Shown: positions 8,941-17,053 of the stretch, one piece after another
How the letters are laid out: each line of letters begins with the position of its first letter
How positions within the stretch are numbered: the first letter of the stretch is position 1
Assembly: GCF_007751035.1 (NCBI RefSeq)
Contig: NZ_CP036433.1
Span: 8,351,001 to 8,415,000, forward strand
Direction of reading: 5' to 3'
Source of the DNA: Lignipirellula cremea
Lineage (GTDB): Bacteria; Planctomycetota; Planctomycetia; Pirellulales; Pirellulaceae
DNA length: 64,000 bases
Position numbers and translations under genes: made by a program
The notes under the pieces: generated by a model
Database searches by the model: none
What the model saw: only the letters and a program-made list of their open reading frames with translations
Told to the model about the DNA's origin: nothing

Positions 8941-11382
8941 TCACTCAGACGCCGACGCTTGCGCCGAAGAAACGATCCGCACAAACACTTCGGCCGCGGA
9001 AATCGCCGGCAGCTCGTCCCAGTCGCCCTGGGCGCGAACCTTCAAAAAGTACTCGCCTGGAGGCGTAGCCGGGTCTACCGCCACCGTCAGTTCCAACGGC
9101 CGAGCATCCGCGACGTCCACGCGCATGGGCGTCATGGAAAACGGCTTCCCGCCCTCGGACGGAGCCAGTTCCACCTGCACCTGGCCGCTGAGCCGCTGCG
9201 AACAGTTAATCGTGAAGGGAACCGTCAAAGTGTCGCCAGGGCGGCCCTCAATTTCGGTCGCGTCGGCGGACAGTTTCAGCAACGCTCCCGTCGGCAGGAA
9301 GCCCATGCGGGTTTTCTGTTTGACCAGCGAGTAACGCACGTTCCCTTGCGGGTCTTTCACCTGGGCGACGCCGTTGACGATCATGCGCGACGTGCGCGTG
9401 GTTTCCAGCCACTCGGGCAGATAGACCGGATAGAGGATCCGTTCGACGCCCGGCTCGACCTGCAGTTCGGGACCGGAGATCCCCTGGCGATGACGGCCCT
9501 GCTTGGACGCCATTTCCAGGATGATCGGCTCCAGGAAGCCTTCGTTCCGTTCGATCAGCACCGGCGCGGGAAAGATCGTGCCGCGGGGCCATTTGGTGAC
9601 GTCGTCTTTCCCTTCAGCATCGACCTGGAAGGGCGGGGGAATCACCAGCGCCAGCAGGATCGGCGAGGATGCGTATTCGACGATAAGCGGCTCCGGCTCC
9701 TCGACCGGTTCGACCGGGGGCGCTTTTGCTTTGGCGGGGGCTTTGACTTCAATCGGGTAGGACTTCGCCTGGATTGTAAAGAACGAGGTCGCAGCGGCCA
9801 GCGTGTCGGCCGCCGTCAGCTCGAATTTGAGCGCGGATTTTTTGGCCGGGATCTCCAGTCCTTCCGACACGGTGACGCCTTTGGGAAGACCGACCAGCGT
9901 CAGGGCGATCGGATCCATGAAACCGGCGGAGCGGGTGACTTTCAGGCTGATCGAAGCGGTCCCGCCGAGGGTCAGATTCAAGACCTCGGGCGTTTCGAAA
10001 GAGTAGCCCGGCTCCGCAATCTGGAACTGCAGGCGATAGACGGCCGCCGCATCGCCGCTGCGGCCGGCGTAGTCGCTAACCTGCAGGCGATACTCGCCGT
10101 CGGCCGGCACGGTGAACTCCAGCTGGGCGTCGGTGGAGTTGGTCAGATCGTCGGTGCGGACCAGCTCATTCCCCTCCGCATCGATAATCGCCAGCGAAGC
10201 ATCGACCCGCGCCCCGACCGAGGCGGCCGTCGCGAGCGCCATGAACTTGTCCCCTTTGACGCCGGTGAAGACATATTCGTCCGCTTCGTATTTCTGGTCG
10301 AGCACGCCCGTCAGATCCAGCGGGGCCGTCAGCCGCCGATCCGGCAAGGCCGACTCCAGCACCGGTGTCTGTTCGGTCAGCGGCAACGAGAACAGAGCCG
10401 CGTCGCCATGGGGCGTGGTCAAGGTCACCAGGAAGGCGTCGCTGGCGTCGGCCGGAATGGCGACCTGCCGCTCGACCGATTCCAGCTGGGCCGCTCCTGT
10501 CGCTACGCCGTAACCCAGGAAGGTGATCTTCTGCGTCTGCCCGGCTCGACCGACCGCCGGCACGGCGGCCACGACGCGGGGGCCGGCCTGCAGCGACAAG
10601 CGATAGACGAACGCCCGGTTGCCGCGGAAGTCCAGGTCGTACACGCGGGCCGTATACGTTTCGCCCGCTTTGGCGGTAAAGGTCAAGGCCGTATCGCTGC
10701 TGGCCGTATCGGCGGCGTCAGCGACCAGTTCGCCGGCGGCGTTGTAAATCTCCAGCACGGCGTTCAGCTCGGAGCCGACCGCCCGGGCGGTGATCGTCGC
10801 CGACAGCGGACCGCTGCGGGGCGCCGTGAAGCGGTACAGGTCGACCTCTTCGATATGTTTGATCTGACCGGAAACGACGACCGGCAAGGCGGTCAGTTGC
10901 TGTGGTCCGGTGCGGTCGGCGATCTCCACCAGTTCCGGCAAATGACCGACTGCAAAATGACTGACGGCCGAGGCGCCGTTGGCGTTGGCCACTTGCCAGC
11001 GCACCAGCCCCGGCGGCATGTCAGCCGGGATCGTCAGTTTGGCCCGGGTTTCCCGCGGCAACAGGAACGGGCTGCGGCGGGCTTTCTTCCCGAACCAGTA
11101 AGGCGGCTCCGGCACCAGCACCGGGCCGGGAACGCCCGTCAGTTCCAGCTTGACGCGGGGATCCTGCACAATCAGCTGCATGTCGGGCGTCCAGTCGTAG
11201 CCGCCCAGAGTGACTTCGATCGTTTGCCCTGCCTGCCCGCCGGAAGGAAACATATACCCGATCCCCGGCTCCTGCTGGGCCGACGCTCCCACGGGCCAGG
11301 CCCCGCCCGCCAGGCAGAGGGCGGCCAGCAGCCAGAAACGGCCGGCACGGCATACAGGAACGCAGGCGTTAGCAGAGTGCAT
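8941..11382 (-). CDS. Secreted protein with pre-peptidase C-terminal (PPC)-type beta domains
   Basis: 813 residues. Signal peptide in the first 35 residues (LLAALCLAGGAWPVGASAQ). The body is a chain of beta-sandwich domains; two PPC-type modules are visible, each with a DxY(R/V)FT strand (VDLYRFTAPRSG; ADEYVFTGVKGD), LEIYNAAGELV or LAIIDAEGNELV, and a closing YxLxVxD strand. C-terminal domains look like NPCBM/Ig-type folds. No catalytic motif was seen. The ATG at 11382 is favoured because GAGGAG (11389-11394) sits 6 bases upstream; a TTG at 11403 is the alternative. It follows the DUF1501 gene by about 200 bases, a common planctomycete grouping. Confidence 0.8.
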   Translation of the reverse strand: MHSANACVPVCRAGRFWLLAALCLAGGAWPVGASAQQEPGIGYMFPSGGQAGQTIEVTLGGYDWTPDMQLIVQDPRVKLELTGVPGPVLVPEPPYWFGKKARRSPFLLPRETRAKLTIPADMPPGLVRWQVANANGASAVSHFAVGHLPELVEIADRTGPQQLTALPVVVSGQIKHIEEVDLYRFTAPRSGPLSATITARAVGSELNAVLEIYNAAGELVADAADTASSDTALTFTAKAGETYTARVYDLDFRGNRAFVYRLSLQAGPRVVAAVPAVGRAGQTQKITFLGYGVATGAAQLESVERQVAIPADASDAFLVTLTTPHGDAALFSLPLTEQTPVLESALPDRRLTAPLDLTGVLDQKYEADEYVFTGVKGDKFMALATAASVGARVDASLAIIDAEGNELVRTDDLTNSTDAQLEFTVPADGEYRLQVSDYAGRSGDAAAVYRLQFQIAEPGYSFETPEVLNLTLGGTASISLKVTRSAGFMDPIALTLVGLPKGVTVSEGLEIPAKKSALKFELTAADTLAAATSFFTIQAKSYPIEVKAPAKAKAPPVEPVEEPEPLIVEYASSPILLALVIPPPFQVDAEGKDDVTKWPRGTIFPAPVLIERNEGFLEPIILEMASKQGRHRQGISGPELQVEPGVERILYPVYLPEWLETTRTSRMIVNGVAQVKDPQGNVRYSLVKQKTRMGFLPTGALLKLSADATEIEGRPGDTLTVPFTINCSQRLSGQVQVELAPSEGGKPFSMTPMRVDVADARPLELTVAVDPATPPGEYFLKVRAQGDWDELPAISAAEVFVRIVSSAQASASE

Positions 11383-11461
11383 CACGAACTCCTCGTCGGT
11401 CAACGTCGGGGCAGATTTCTGGTCCGGTGCGCGGAACCGCCAACGTTCGCAGCGATCCCGG

Positions 11462-11497
11462 CCGGCAAGACGCGTCTTGCCAGATGTGTCTTGCCGG
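11462..11497 (-). promoter_or_regulatory. Mutually exclusive hairpins in the leader of the PPC gene
   Basis: A perfect 16-base palindrome GCAAGACGCGTCTTGC (11465-11480) overlaps a second pairing, CCGGCAAGAC (11462-11471) with GTCTTGCCGG (11488-11497). The two structures cannot form together. They lie about 80 bases upstream of the PPC start on its sense strand. Alternative folding suggests an attenuator, or it may simply be a small repeat. Confidence 0.35.
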
Positions 11498-11584
11498 ATG
11501 TGTCATACAGGAAGCATCAGGCCCGACATGCTGCGGGCTGGACCAGCTCGCAGGGCAGGGGGGCGAAGCTTCAGGAACGCCGGG

Positions 11585-12922
11585 TCAGGCGAGTCCTTTG
11601 ATCTCTTTGCCGCCGTCGACAATGGCGATGGGGCGGCCGAGCGGTCCCTGGTACTGGCGATCAGGGTTGATACCCATCAGGACGGAAACGGTCCGCAGGA
11701 AATCGCTGACGGTGACCGGTTCGGTCGTCGGAGCGGCGGCCTGGCTGTCGGTGGCTCCGATGACCTGGCCGGGGATGATCCCGCCGCCGGCAAAGACGAT
11801 CGTTTGCGCCATCGACCAGTGGTCGCGACCGGCCCGGGCGTTGATCCGCGGCGTGCGGCCCATTTCGCCCATCATAATCACGAGCGTTTCGTCGAGCAGA
11901 CCGCGCTGCTCCAGATCGGTGACCAGAGCGCTAAAGGCGCGATCCGCATAGGGGATCAGGTCGTTCTTCAGGCTAGGGAAGCAGTTGAAATGCACGTCCC
12001 AGCCGGGGGCGTCGACGCCGACGAAGCGACAGCCGCCTTCCACCAGACGGCGAGCCAGCAAGGCGCACTGGCCCAACTGGTTACGGCCGTATGCGTCCCG
12101 CGTTTTGTCGGACTCGGCGTGAAGATCAAACGCTTTCTTCGCTTCCGGAGAGGCGATCAGGTTGTACGCCTTTTCGTAGTACTTCGACATCACCTGGGCC
12201 TGGCCGCTGTTCCGCGAGCGTTCCAGCTGATCAATGCCCGCCAGCAACCGCTGCCGGGTGGTGAGACGCTCGGCCGACAGGCGGCCTGCCGGCTGCAGGT
12301 CCTTGACCTCAAAGTCTGGCTGCGTCGGATCGGCTTCGATTACAAACGGCGCGTGCTCCGGGCCGTAGAAGCCCGGGCCGCCGCCCGCCATCGGGTGCGG
12401 CAGGTTGATGTACGCCGGCAAGGCGCCGCGAGGGCCCAGCTCCCGCGAGGCGACCGAGCCGATCGACGGGTAAAAAGGGTTGTTCGGCACCGGGGTGTCG
12501 CCGTCGGCAAAGTTGGCCCGGCGGCCCGTCATGACATAGTGGTAACCGGTGGAGTGGCCGTTATCACGATGGCTGTGGCTACGGACGATTGTGTATTTGT
12601 CCGCCATCTTCGAGCACAGCGGCAGCTGATCGGTGACGAACGTTCCCGGCACATTGGTGGAAATGGCCGAGAAAGGCCCGCGAATTTCCGGCGGCGCCTC
12701 GGGCTTGGGGTCCCACATATCCTGGTGCGGCGGTCCGCCTTCCAGGAACAAAAAGATGCAAGATTTGGCTTTCACCTTGCCGCCGGCCGCCTGGGCCTGC
12801 AGCTCCATGATCCGGGGCAGCGTCAGGCCGCCGATCAGTCCACACGCTCCCAGTCGCAAAGCAGTACGCCGCGAAACGCCGGCGCAGTTTCGCTTGCGGT
12901 CGCCAAGATTGAATTTGAGCAT
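11585..12922 (-). CDS. DUF1501 protein, Tat-exported, alkaline-phosphatase superfamily
   Basis: 445 residues. Twin-arginine signal SRRTALRLGACGLIGGL near residue 16. FLEGGPPHQDMWDPKP, followed later by GEMGRTPRINARAGRDHW and FAGGGIIPGQVIGATD, is the conserved DUF1501 core, related to sulfatases and alkaline phosphatases. The ATG at 12922 (MLKFNLGD) is preferred over an upstream open extension. It lies directly downstream of the DUF1549/DUF1553 gene on the same strand, forming the typical planctomycete pair. Substrate and chemistry are not established. Confidence 0.9.
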   Translation of the reverse strand: MLKFNLGDRKRNCAGVSRRTALRLGACGLIGGLTLPRIMELQAQAAGGKVKAKSCIFLFLEGGPPHQDMWDPKPEAPPEIRGPFSAISTNVPGTFVTDQLPLCSKMADKYTIVRSHSHRDNGHSTGYHYVMTGRRANFADGDTPVPNNPFYPSIGSVASRELGPRGALPAYINLPHPMAGGGPGFYGPEHAPFVIEADPTQPDFEVKDLQPAGRLSAERLTTRQRLLAGIDQLERSRNSGQAQVMSKYYEKAYNLIASPEAKKAFDLHAESDKTRDAYGRNQLGQCALLARRLVEGGCRFVGVDAPGWDVHFNCFPSLKNDLIPYADRAFSALVTDLEQRGLLDETLVIMMGEMGRTPRINARAGRDHWSMAQTIVFAGGGIIPGQVIGATDSQAAAPTTEPVTVSDFLRTVSVLMGINPDRQYQGPLGRPIAIVDGGKEIKGLA

Positions 12923-13082
12923 TGGATTCTCCGAATGGCAAATCGGCTTAGGCCGAGGATGGTGAACGGGAGGGATCAAGCAGGCAGGAAGGCAGGCGGT
13001 TCAAGCAGGGGCGAACGATCGCCGAAAAAATGCGGACCAGGCAAGGCAGGCCGATTCCGGGAGTCGTTCCGGTTTGTTCCGG

Positions 13083-15518
13083 CTAGTGGTTAAAAACAAA
13101 CTCCTTGGAGTTCATCAGGGCCCACAGCACATCTTCGCTGGCGGTCCGGCGGTCGGCGCCGGGCTGGTCAAAGGCCAGCTGCATCAGTGTTATTTCTTCA
13201 TCGGTCGGAAAGCGGGTCAAAGTGGTGAGATAAAGCTCAGCGATGATTTCACGCGGCGTCAGATCCGAGGCGGCCAGCCGGCGGATGCGGCCTTCCCGAT
13301 GGCCGATCTTCTCCGCAATCTCGGGGGCATTCAGCAGGTGCAACGCCTGGGAAATGCTGGGCTCGTTGCTCCGTTCGCACTCACATACGGTCGCTCGCAC
13401 CGGGCGGCCGAAAATGGTGAAAAAGTACGAAGGCATCCGGTTGTCCCAGATCTGGATGGCCCGGTAACCGGCCGGCCAGCCGTTATATTTCTCGTCAACG
13501 GCCGTGCTCTGACAGATGGCGTCCAGCAGGACTTCGGCCGGCAGCGACTTGGTCGCGGCGTGCGAGAAGTTCTGCACGTCGGTTTCGTTAGAGGGATTCC
13601 CGCGCGAAGCCAGCTGGTACACTCGCGAGTTCAGCACCGTGCGGGTGAACGCTTTGAGATCGAACTTGCTGTCGATCAGATGCTGCGACAGCGCTTCCAT
13701 CAGCGGCTCGTTGGTCGCCGGGTTGGTGTCCCGGATATCGTCGATCGGTTCGATCAGTCCACGGCCCAGGTAATGGGCCCACAGCCGATTGGAAATAGCC
13801 TTGGCGAAAAACGCGTTGTCCGGCTGGGTCAGCCAGTCGGCCAGCACCCGTCGTCGATCGGAAACGCCGGTAAAATCGGCGACAGGAGCGCCCAGTGCAG
13901 CGGCCGGGATCAACTCGCCATGCCGGGGATGCGGCAGGTCCTTGCCGCCTTGCGATACCAGACCCTGCTCGCCGTTGGGCAGTTTTTTCAGTTTGAGGCC
14001 GGTAAAGAAGCCGGCCAGGGCGACGTAATCCGACTGGCTCCAGCGTTCCGAAGGATGATGATGGCACTGCGCACATTCAATCCGCACGCCCAGCAACAGC
14101 TGGCTCAGCGAACGGGCCGCTTCGTCGGGCTTTGTCACGGCTTTATAAAACGAGCCAGGCCCTTCCGCCGAAGTGTTCCCCTGCACGGTCAGCAGCTCGC
14201 GGGCAAACTGGTCGTACGGCTTGTTCTCTTCCAGCCCGTGCTTCAACCAGCGTTGCATGGCGACGGCGCCTTGCGGGGAAATCACCAGCTGGTCGGCCCG
14301 TAGAATGTCCAGCCATTTCATGGTCCAGTAGTCGACATATTCGGGCCGTTCGAGCACCCGATCGATCACTTCCGCACGCTTGTTGGGGGAGTTGTCAGCC
14401 AGGAACGCCCGGGCTTCTTCCGCCGTAGGCAGCGTGCCGATCGTATCGAGGTACACGCGGCGCAAAAAAGTGGCGTCGTCGGAGAGTTCGCTCGGCTGGA
14501 TTCCCAGGCGATCCAGCTTTTCCCAGACCAGACCGTCGATGAAGTTATTCTGGGGCGGAGCGACAACCTCGACGCCCGGCCGAGGCAGGGTAATGCGGCA
14601 GACGGCCACATGTCCCAGATGACGGACCAGAATAGCCGCTTCGCCCGGGATGTCGCTGGCCTGCACCAGGCCCTGCGGGCTGGATTCGGCGATGGCGCTG
14701 GCGTTGGATTCAAATTCGGTCTCGGCCGTGACGCAGCGTCGGCGGCCGGCGGCATCGATCGCGGTGACGCGCAGCTGTTGCGATTCGCCCGCCAGCAGCA
14801 CCTGGTCCTGCGGTTCGACTTCAATGCCCACCACCACCGTGGATTCGTCGTCGGCGACGGCGAACTGCCCGCCTTCGGCAATCCAGCGGAGCAGCAGGCG
14901 GTCGCGAAAACTGCCGGGTTCAATCTTGCGGCCTCCGCCGTGCGGAATCCGGGCGGAACCTTTCAGGTACACCAGGCTATGCTCGGGAGCGGCCGGAAAA
15001 ACGCGGCGTCCGCGACTTTCAATGGTGAGGGCTTCGTGGTCGGTTTTGGCGTCGTAACCAAAAATGCTCAGCTTGAAGCCGTTCTGCCCTTCGGCCTTGC
15101 CGTGGCAACCGCCCGAGTTGCACTTGGCCTTGGTGAGGATCGGCATGACTTCGTTGCGGAAAGAAACCGGCGGCGGGCTGGCCATGCCGCTGACTTCGAC
15201 CGGCACCGACAGCCGCTGCTTGTCAAAATGAATGATCAGCTCAGCCGCGCCGTCGGCCAGCGGTCGCACCAGCCCCTGGTCGTCGACAGAGATCACGCCC
15301 TGGGGCAGGGTTTCAAAACGCACGCTGCGGGTGCGGTCCAGGCGGCGCCCGTCGGCCAGTTCCGTCACCAACACTTGCTGGGAGGCTTCGGGATTCTGGA
15401 TCGTGATCGTTGCGGGAGACGCCTGGAGCTCTCCGGCTTTGCTTTCGACAGCCGCCAGTAATACGCAAACTCCGGCCATCAGGAAGGAAGCAAGCGCAGT
15501 AACAGGTTTCCTGATCAC
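13083..15518 (-). CDS. DUF1549/DUF1553 protein with Ig-like N-terminus and cytochrome-type motifs
   Basis: 811 residues from a GTG at 15518. Sec-type signal peptide (about 1-28), then an Ig-like (BIG2-type) domain (about 30-112). Next comes CNSGGCH (133-139), a CX4CH variant where related proteins have a c-haem motif, then a second Ig-like stretch, DUF1549 (about 295-500) containing canonical CAQCH at 482-486, and C-terminal DUF1553. It is thought to be periplasmic or paryphoplasmic. It is first in the run DUF1549-DUF1501-PPC-B3/B4. Haem attachment is inferred from motifs only. Confidence 0.88.
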   Translation of the reverse strand: MIRKPVTALASFLMAGVCVLLAAVESKAGELQASPATITIQNPEASQQVLVTELADGRRLDRTRSVRFETLPQGVISVDDQGLVRPLADGAAELIIHFDKQRLSVPVEVSGMASPPPVSFRNEVMPILTKAKCNSGGCHGKAEGQNGFKLSIFGYDAKTDHEALTIESRGRRVFPAAPEHSLVYLKGSARIPHGGGRKIEPGSFRDRLLLRWIAEGGQFAVADDESTVVVGIEVEPQDQVLLAGESQQLRVTAIDAAGRRRCVTAETEFESNASAIAESSPQGLVQASDIPGEAAILVRHLGHVAVCRITLPRPGVEVVAPPQNNFIDGLVWEKLDRLGIQPSELSDDATFLRRVYLDTIGTLPTAEEARAFLADNSPNKRAEVIDRVLERPEYVDYWTMKWLDILRADQLVISPQGAVAMQRWLKHGLEENKPYDQFARELLTVQGNTSAEGPGSFYKAVTKPDEAARSLSQLLLGVRIECAQCHHHPSERWSQSDYVALAGFFTGLKLKKLPNGEQGLVSQGGKDLPHPRHGELIPAAALGAPVADFTGVSDRRRVLADWLTQPDNAFFAKAISNRLWAHYLGRGLIEPIDDIRDTNPATNEPLMEALSQHLIDSKFDLKAFTRTVLNSRVYQLASRGNPSNETDVQNFSHAATKSLPAEVLLDAICQSTAVDEKYNGWPAGYRAIQIWDNRMPSYFFTIFGRPVRATVCECERSNEPSISQALHLLNAPEIAEKIGHREGRIRRLAASDLTPREIIAELYLTTLTRFPTDEEITLMQLAFDQPGADRRTASEDVLWALMNSKEFVFNH

Positions 15519-16091
15519 AGTCGGTGTCCCCGATGGGCAAGATGCAGTAAACAGCAGTGAGCAAGTGTTACTTTACCAAAACGCCGAACCCATCACCAAC
15601 AGTCAATCTGACGATTCTGCATTTTGTTGGCGGAATCCGTCCAGCGAAAGGACTCCTGCAAGGGTGAGCGTCTCCGTTGCAGCAATCCTGAAAAGTAAGA
15701 ACGAAGGGAAGAAAGACAACCCTTACGAAAGCGGCGCCCGTTTCCCACAAAATCAAAGCAGGAAAGGACAAGCCCCGGCCGAACGAGCGAATCCTGTCAC
15801 CTAAAGACGACCGAAGCTCCTCAAACCGCCCTGCCGGTTGTCTCCCGTGCGGAGAGAGAAAGTTCGCAAGCGACCCCGGGCAATGTTTTGAGTCGCCTGG
15901 CCACTTTTTGCCGGAAGAAAGCGACTCCCGACAGGGGCTCCATGACAGGGATTCCTCCCCGCCTGATATCAGAGCAGCGGACCCTGATTTTTGAGGAAGA
16001 CGACGACCGATACAGCGTTTCCGCCAGGAATACCGTTCGGCGACAGGGAAGGAAAGGGACCTGGTCCCTGAAATCCACCCGCCGCAAAACG
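15519..16091. other. Intergenic region, no gene seen
   Basis: About 570 bases between the DUF1549 gene start and the stop of the small membrane-anchored gene. Minus-strand frames cross it but carry no recognisable motif, and their residue make-up (Ser, Arg, Gly rich) is that of chance frames. The promoter of the DUF1549 run should lie in its left part. No clear hairpin or repeat was recognised. Confidence 0.4.
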
Positions 16092-16616
16092 TTAGTTGAA
16101 TCGCACCGTGTACAGCGGAGCCTGGATCGACAGGCTGTTGTCGAGCTGATGCGTGTAGCTGGGCAGTACGCCCAGCGACATACGCGGCGTGTGGGCATAC
16201 ACGTTGCCGGAGTCGATTTCCGTGCCCAGCGAATTGAACGTGGCGCCATTTGCAATGGCGGCCTGGCGCTGGCTGATTTGGATTGCCCGTTCCGCGTTCC
16301 AGCGGAGCCACTCGTCGCCGGACAAAGTCTGGTGCGAGGAGCGGTCCGAATCCACCGGCGGAACCGGCTGCTGGAGCAGTTCCGCCGCCACGGGCAGCCA
16401 GTCGGCCAGGAATTGTTCCGTTTCGAATTCAACATCGCTTTCTTCTACATCGGCGATGATCTGGTATTCCTCAAACGGCAGCGTCTTGGCAATCAGGCGA
16501 CTGCCTTCGAACATGCTTGAGAAATCAAACTGACATTCCATGAACGCCACCAGGAAAGTGGCGCCGAGAATGGCGGAGGCAACAATTTTTACGGCAAAAG
16601 CGTGGCACGGTTTCAT
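16092..16616 (-). CDS. Hypothetical protein with N-terminal membrane/signal segment
   Basis: 174 residues starting at the ATG at 16616 (MKPCHAFAV). A hydrophobic stretch at about 5-26 (KIVASAILGATFLVAFM) is a signal peptide or anchor. The rest is soluble and acidic (an EEYQIIADVEESDVEFETEQF stretch, broken here only by family-neutral residues), ending in a short hydrophilic tail. No family was recognised. It has its own flanking intergenic regions, so it appears to be a single-gene unit. The start is favoured because it places the hydrophobic segment near the N-terminus. Confidence 0.6.
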   Translation of the reverse strand: MKPCHAFAVKIVASAILGATFLVAFMECQFDFSSMFEGSRLIAKTLPFEEYQIIADVEESDVEFETEQFLADWLPVAAELLQQPVPPVDSDRSSHQTLSGDEWLRWNAERAIQISQRQAAIANGATFNSLGTEIDSGNVYAHTPRMSLGVLPSYTHQLDNSLSIQAPLYTVRFN

Positions 16617-17053
16617 CGCAGACCTCAATTCTCTGTTCACTGTTTACAAGCCGAACGCGTTCAATTTGGTGGGAAACGCGGCGTGTGGCTTGTTCGACGG
16701 ATGTCCACAGGGGATATGGACAGGAAGGCAGGAGAACTCTCGTTCAATCTTCTCTAACTATTAGAAACACTTCTTCGAGCCAGATGTTTCCAAAATTCTT
16801 CTGTTTTTTCCCAAACACTTTGCCAGCAGTGTGGGAACAGGGTCCAGCTCCACCGGCGTCGATCGCCTTCAAGAGATTCTTGAGGGAACATTCGGCCAGG
16901 GAGAGCAAAAAGGAAGGCTTTATTGGAGGGAGTATCGGTGGGAAGAAACAATCTGCTTCTCCGCACTATTCTGGCGGGGATCGGCCGACGATTCAAGTTG
17001 AATCTGCTCGTGAGACAAGAATTGGCCGGTTTTTTCCAAAAAAGGGGGACGCC
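16617..17053. other. Intergenic region, A/T-richer than its surroundings
   Basis: About 440 bases without a supported gene. The composition is clearly lower in G+C than the flanking genes, with runs such as CTGTTTTTTCCC and CCGGTTTTTTCC. It separates the stop of the VWA gene from the upstream side of the small membrane-anchored gene. It probably holds the terminator of the MoxR/VWA run and the promoter of the gene at 16616, but no consensus is clear enough to place. Confidence 0.4.

Noticed and set aside
8278-11601. A very long open frame (over 1000 codons) on the plus strand
   Set aside because: It is antisense to the PPC-domain and B3/B4 genes, whose domains and signal peptide are clear. 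Its residue make-up (Arg, Gly and Gln rich, no motif) is what the complementary strand of GC-rich genes gives.
11210-14303. Two long plus-strand frames across the DUF1501 and DUF1549 genes
   Set aside because: Antisense to well-supported genes, with no recognisable domain and strongly biased composition.
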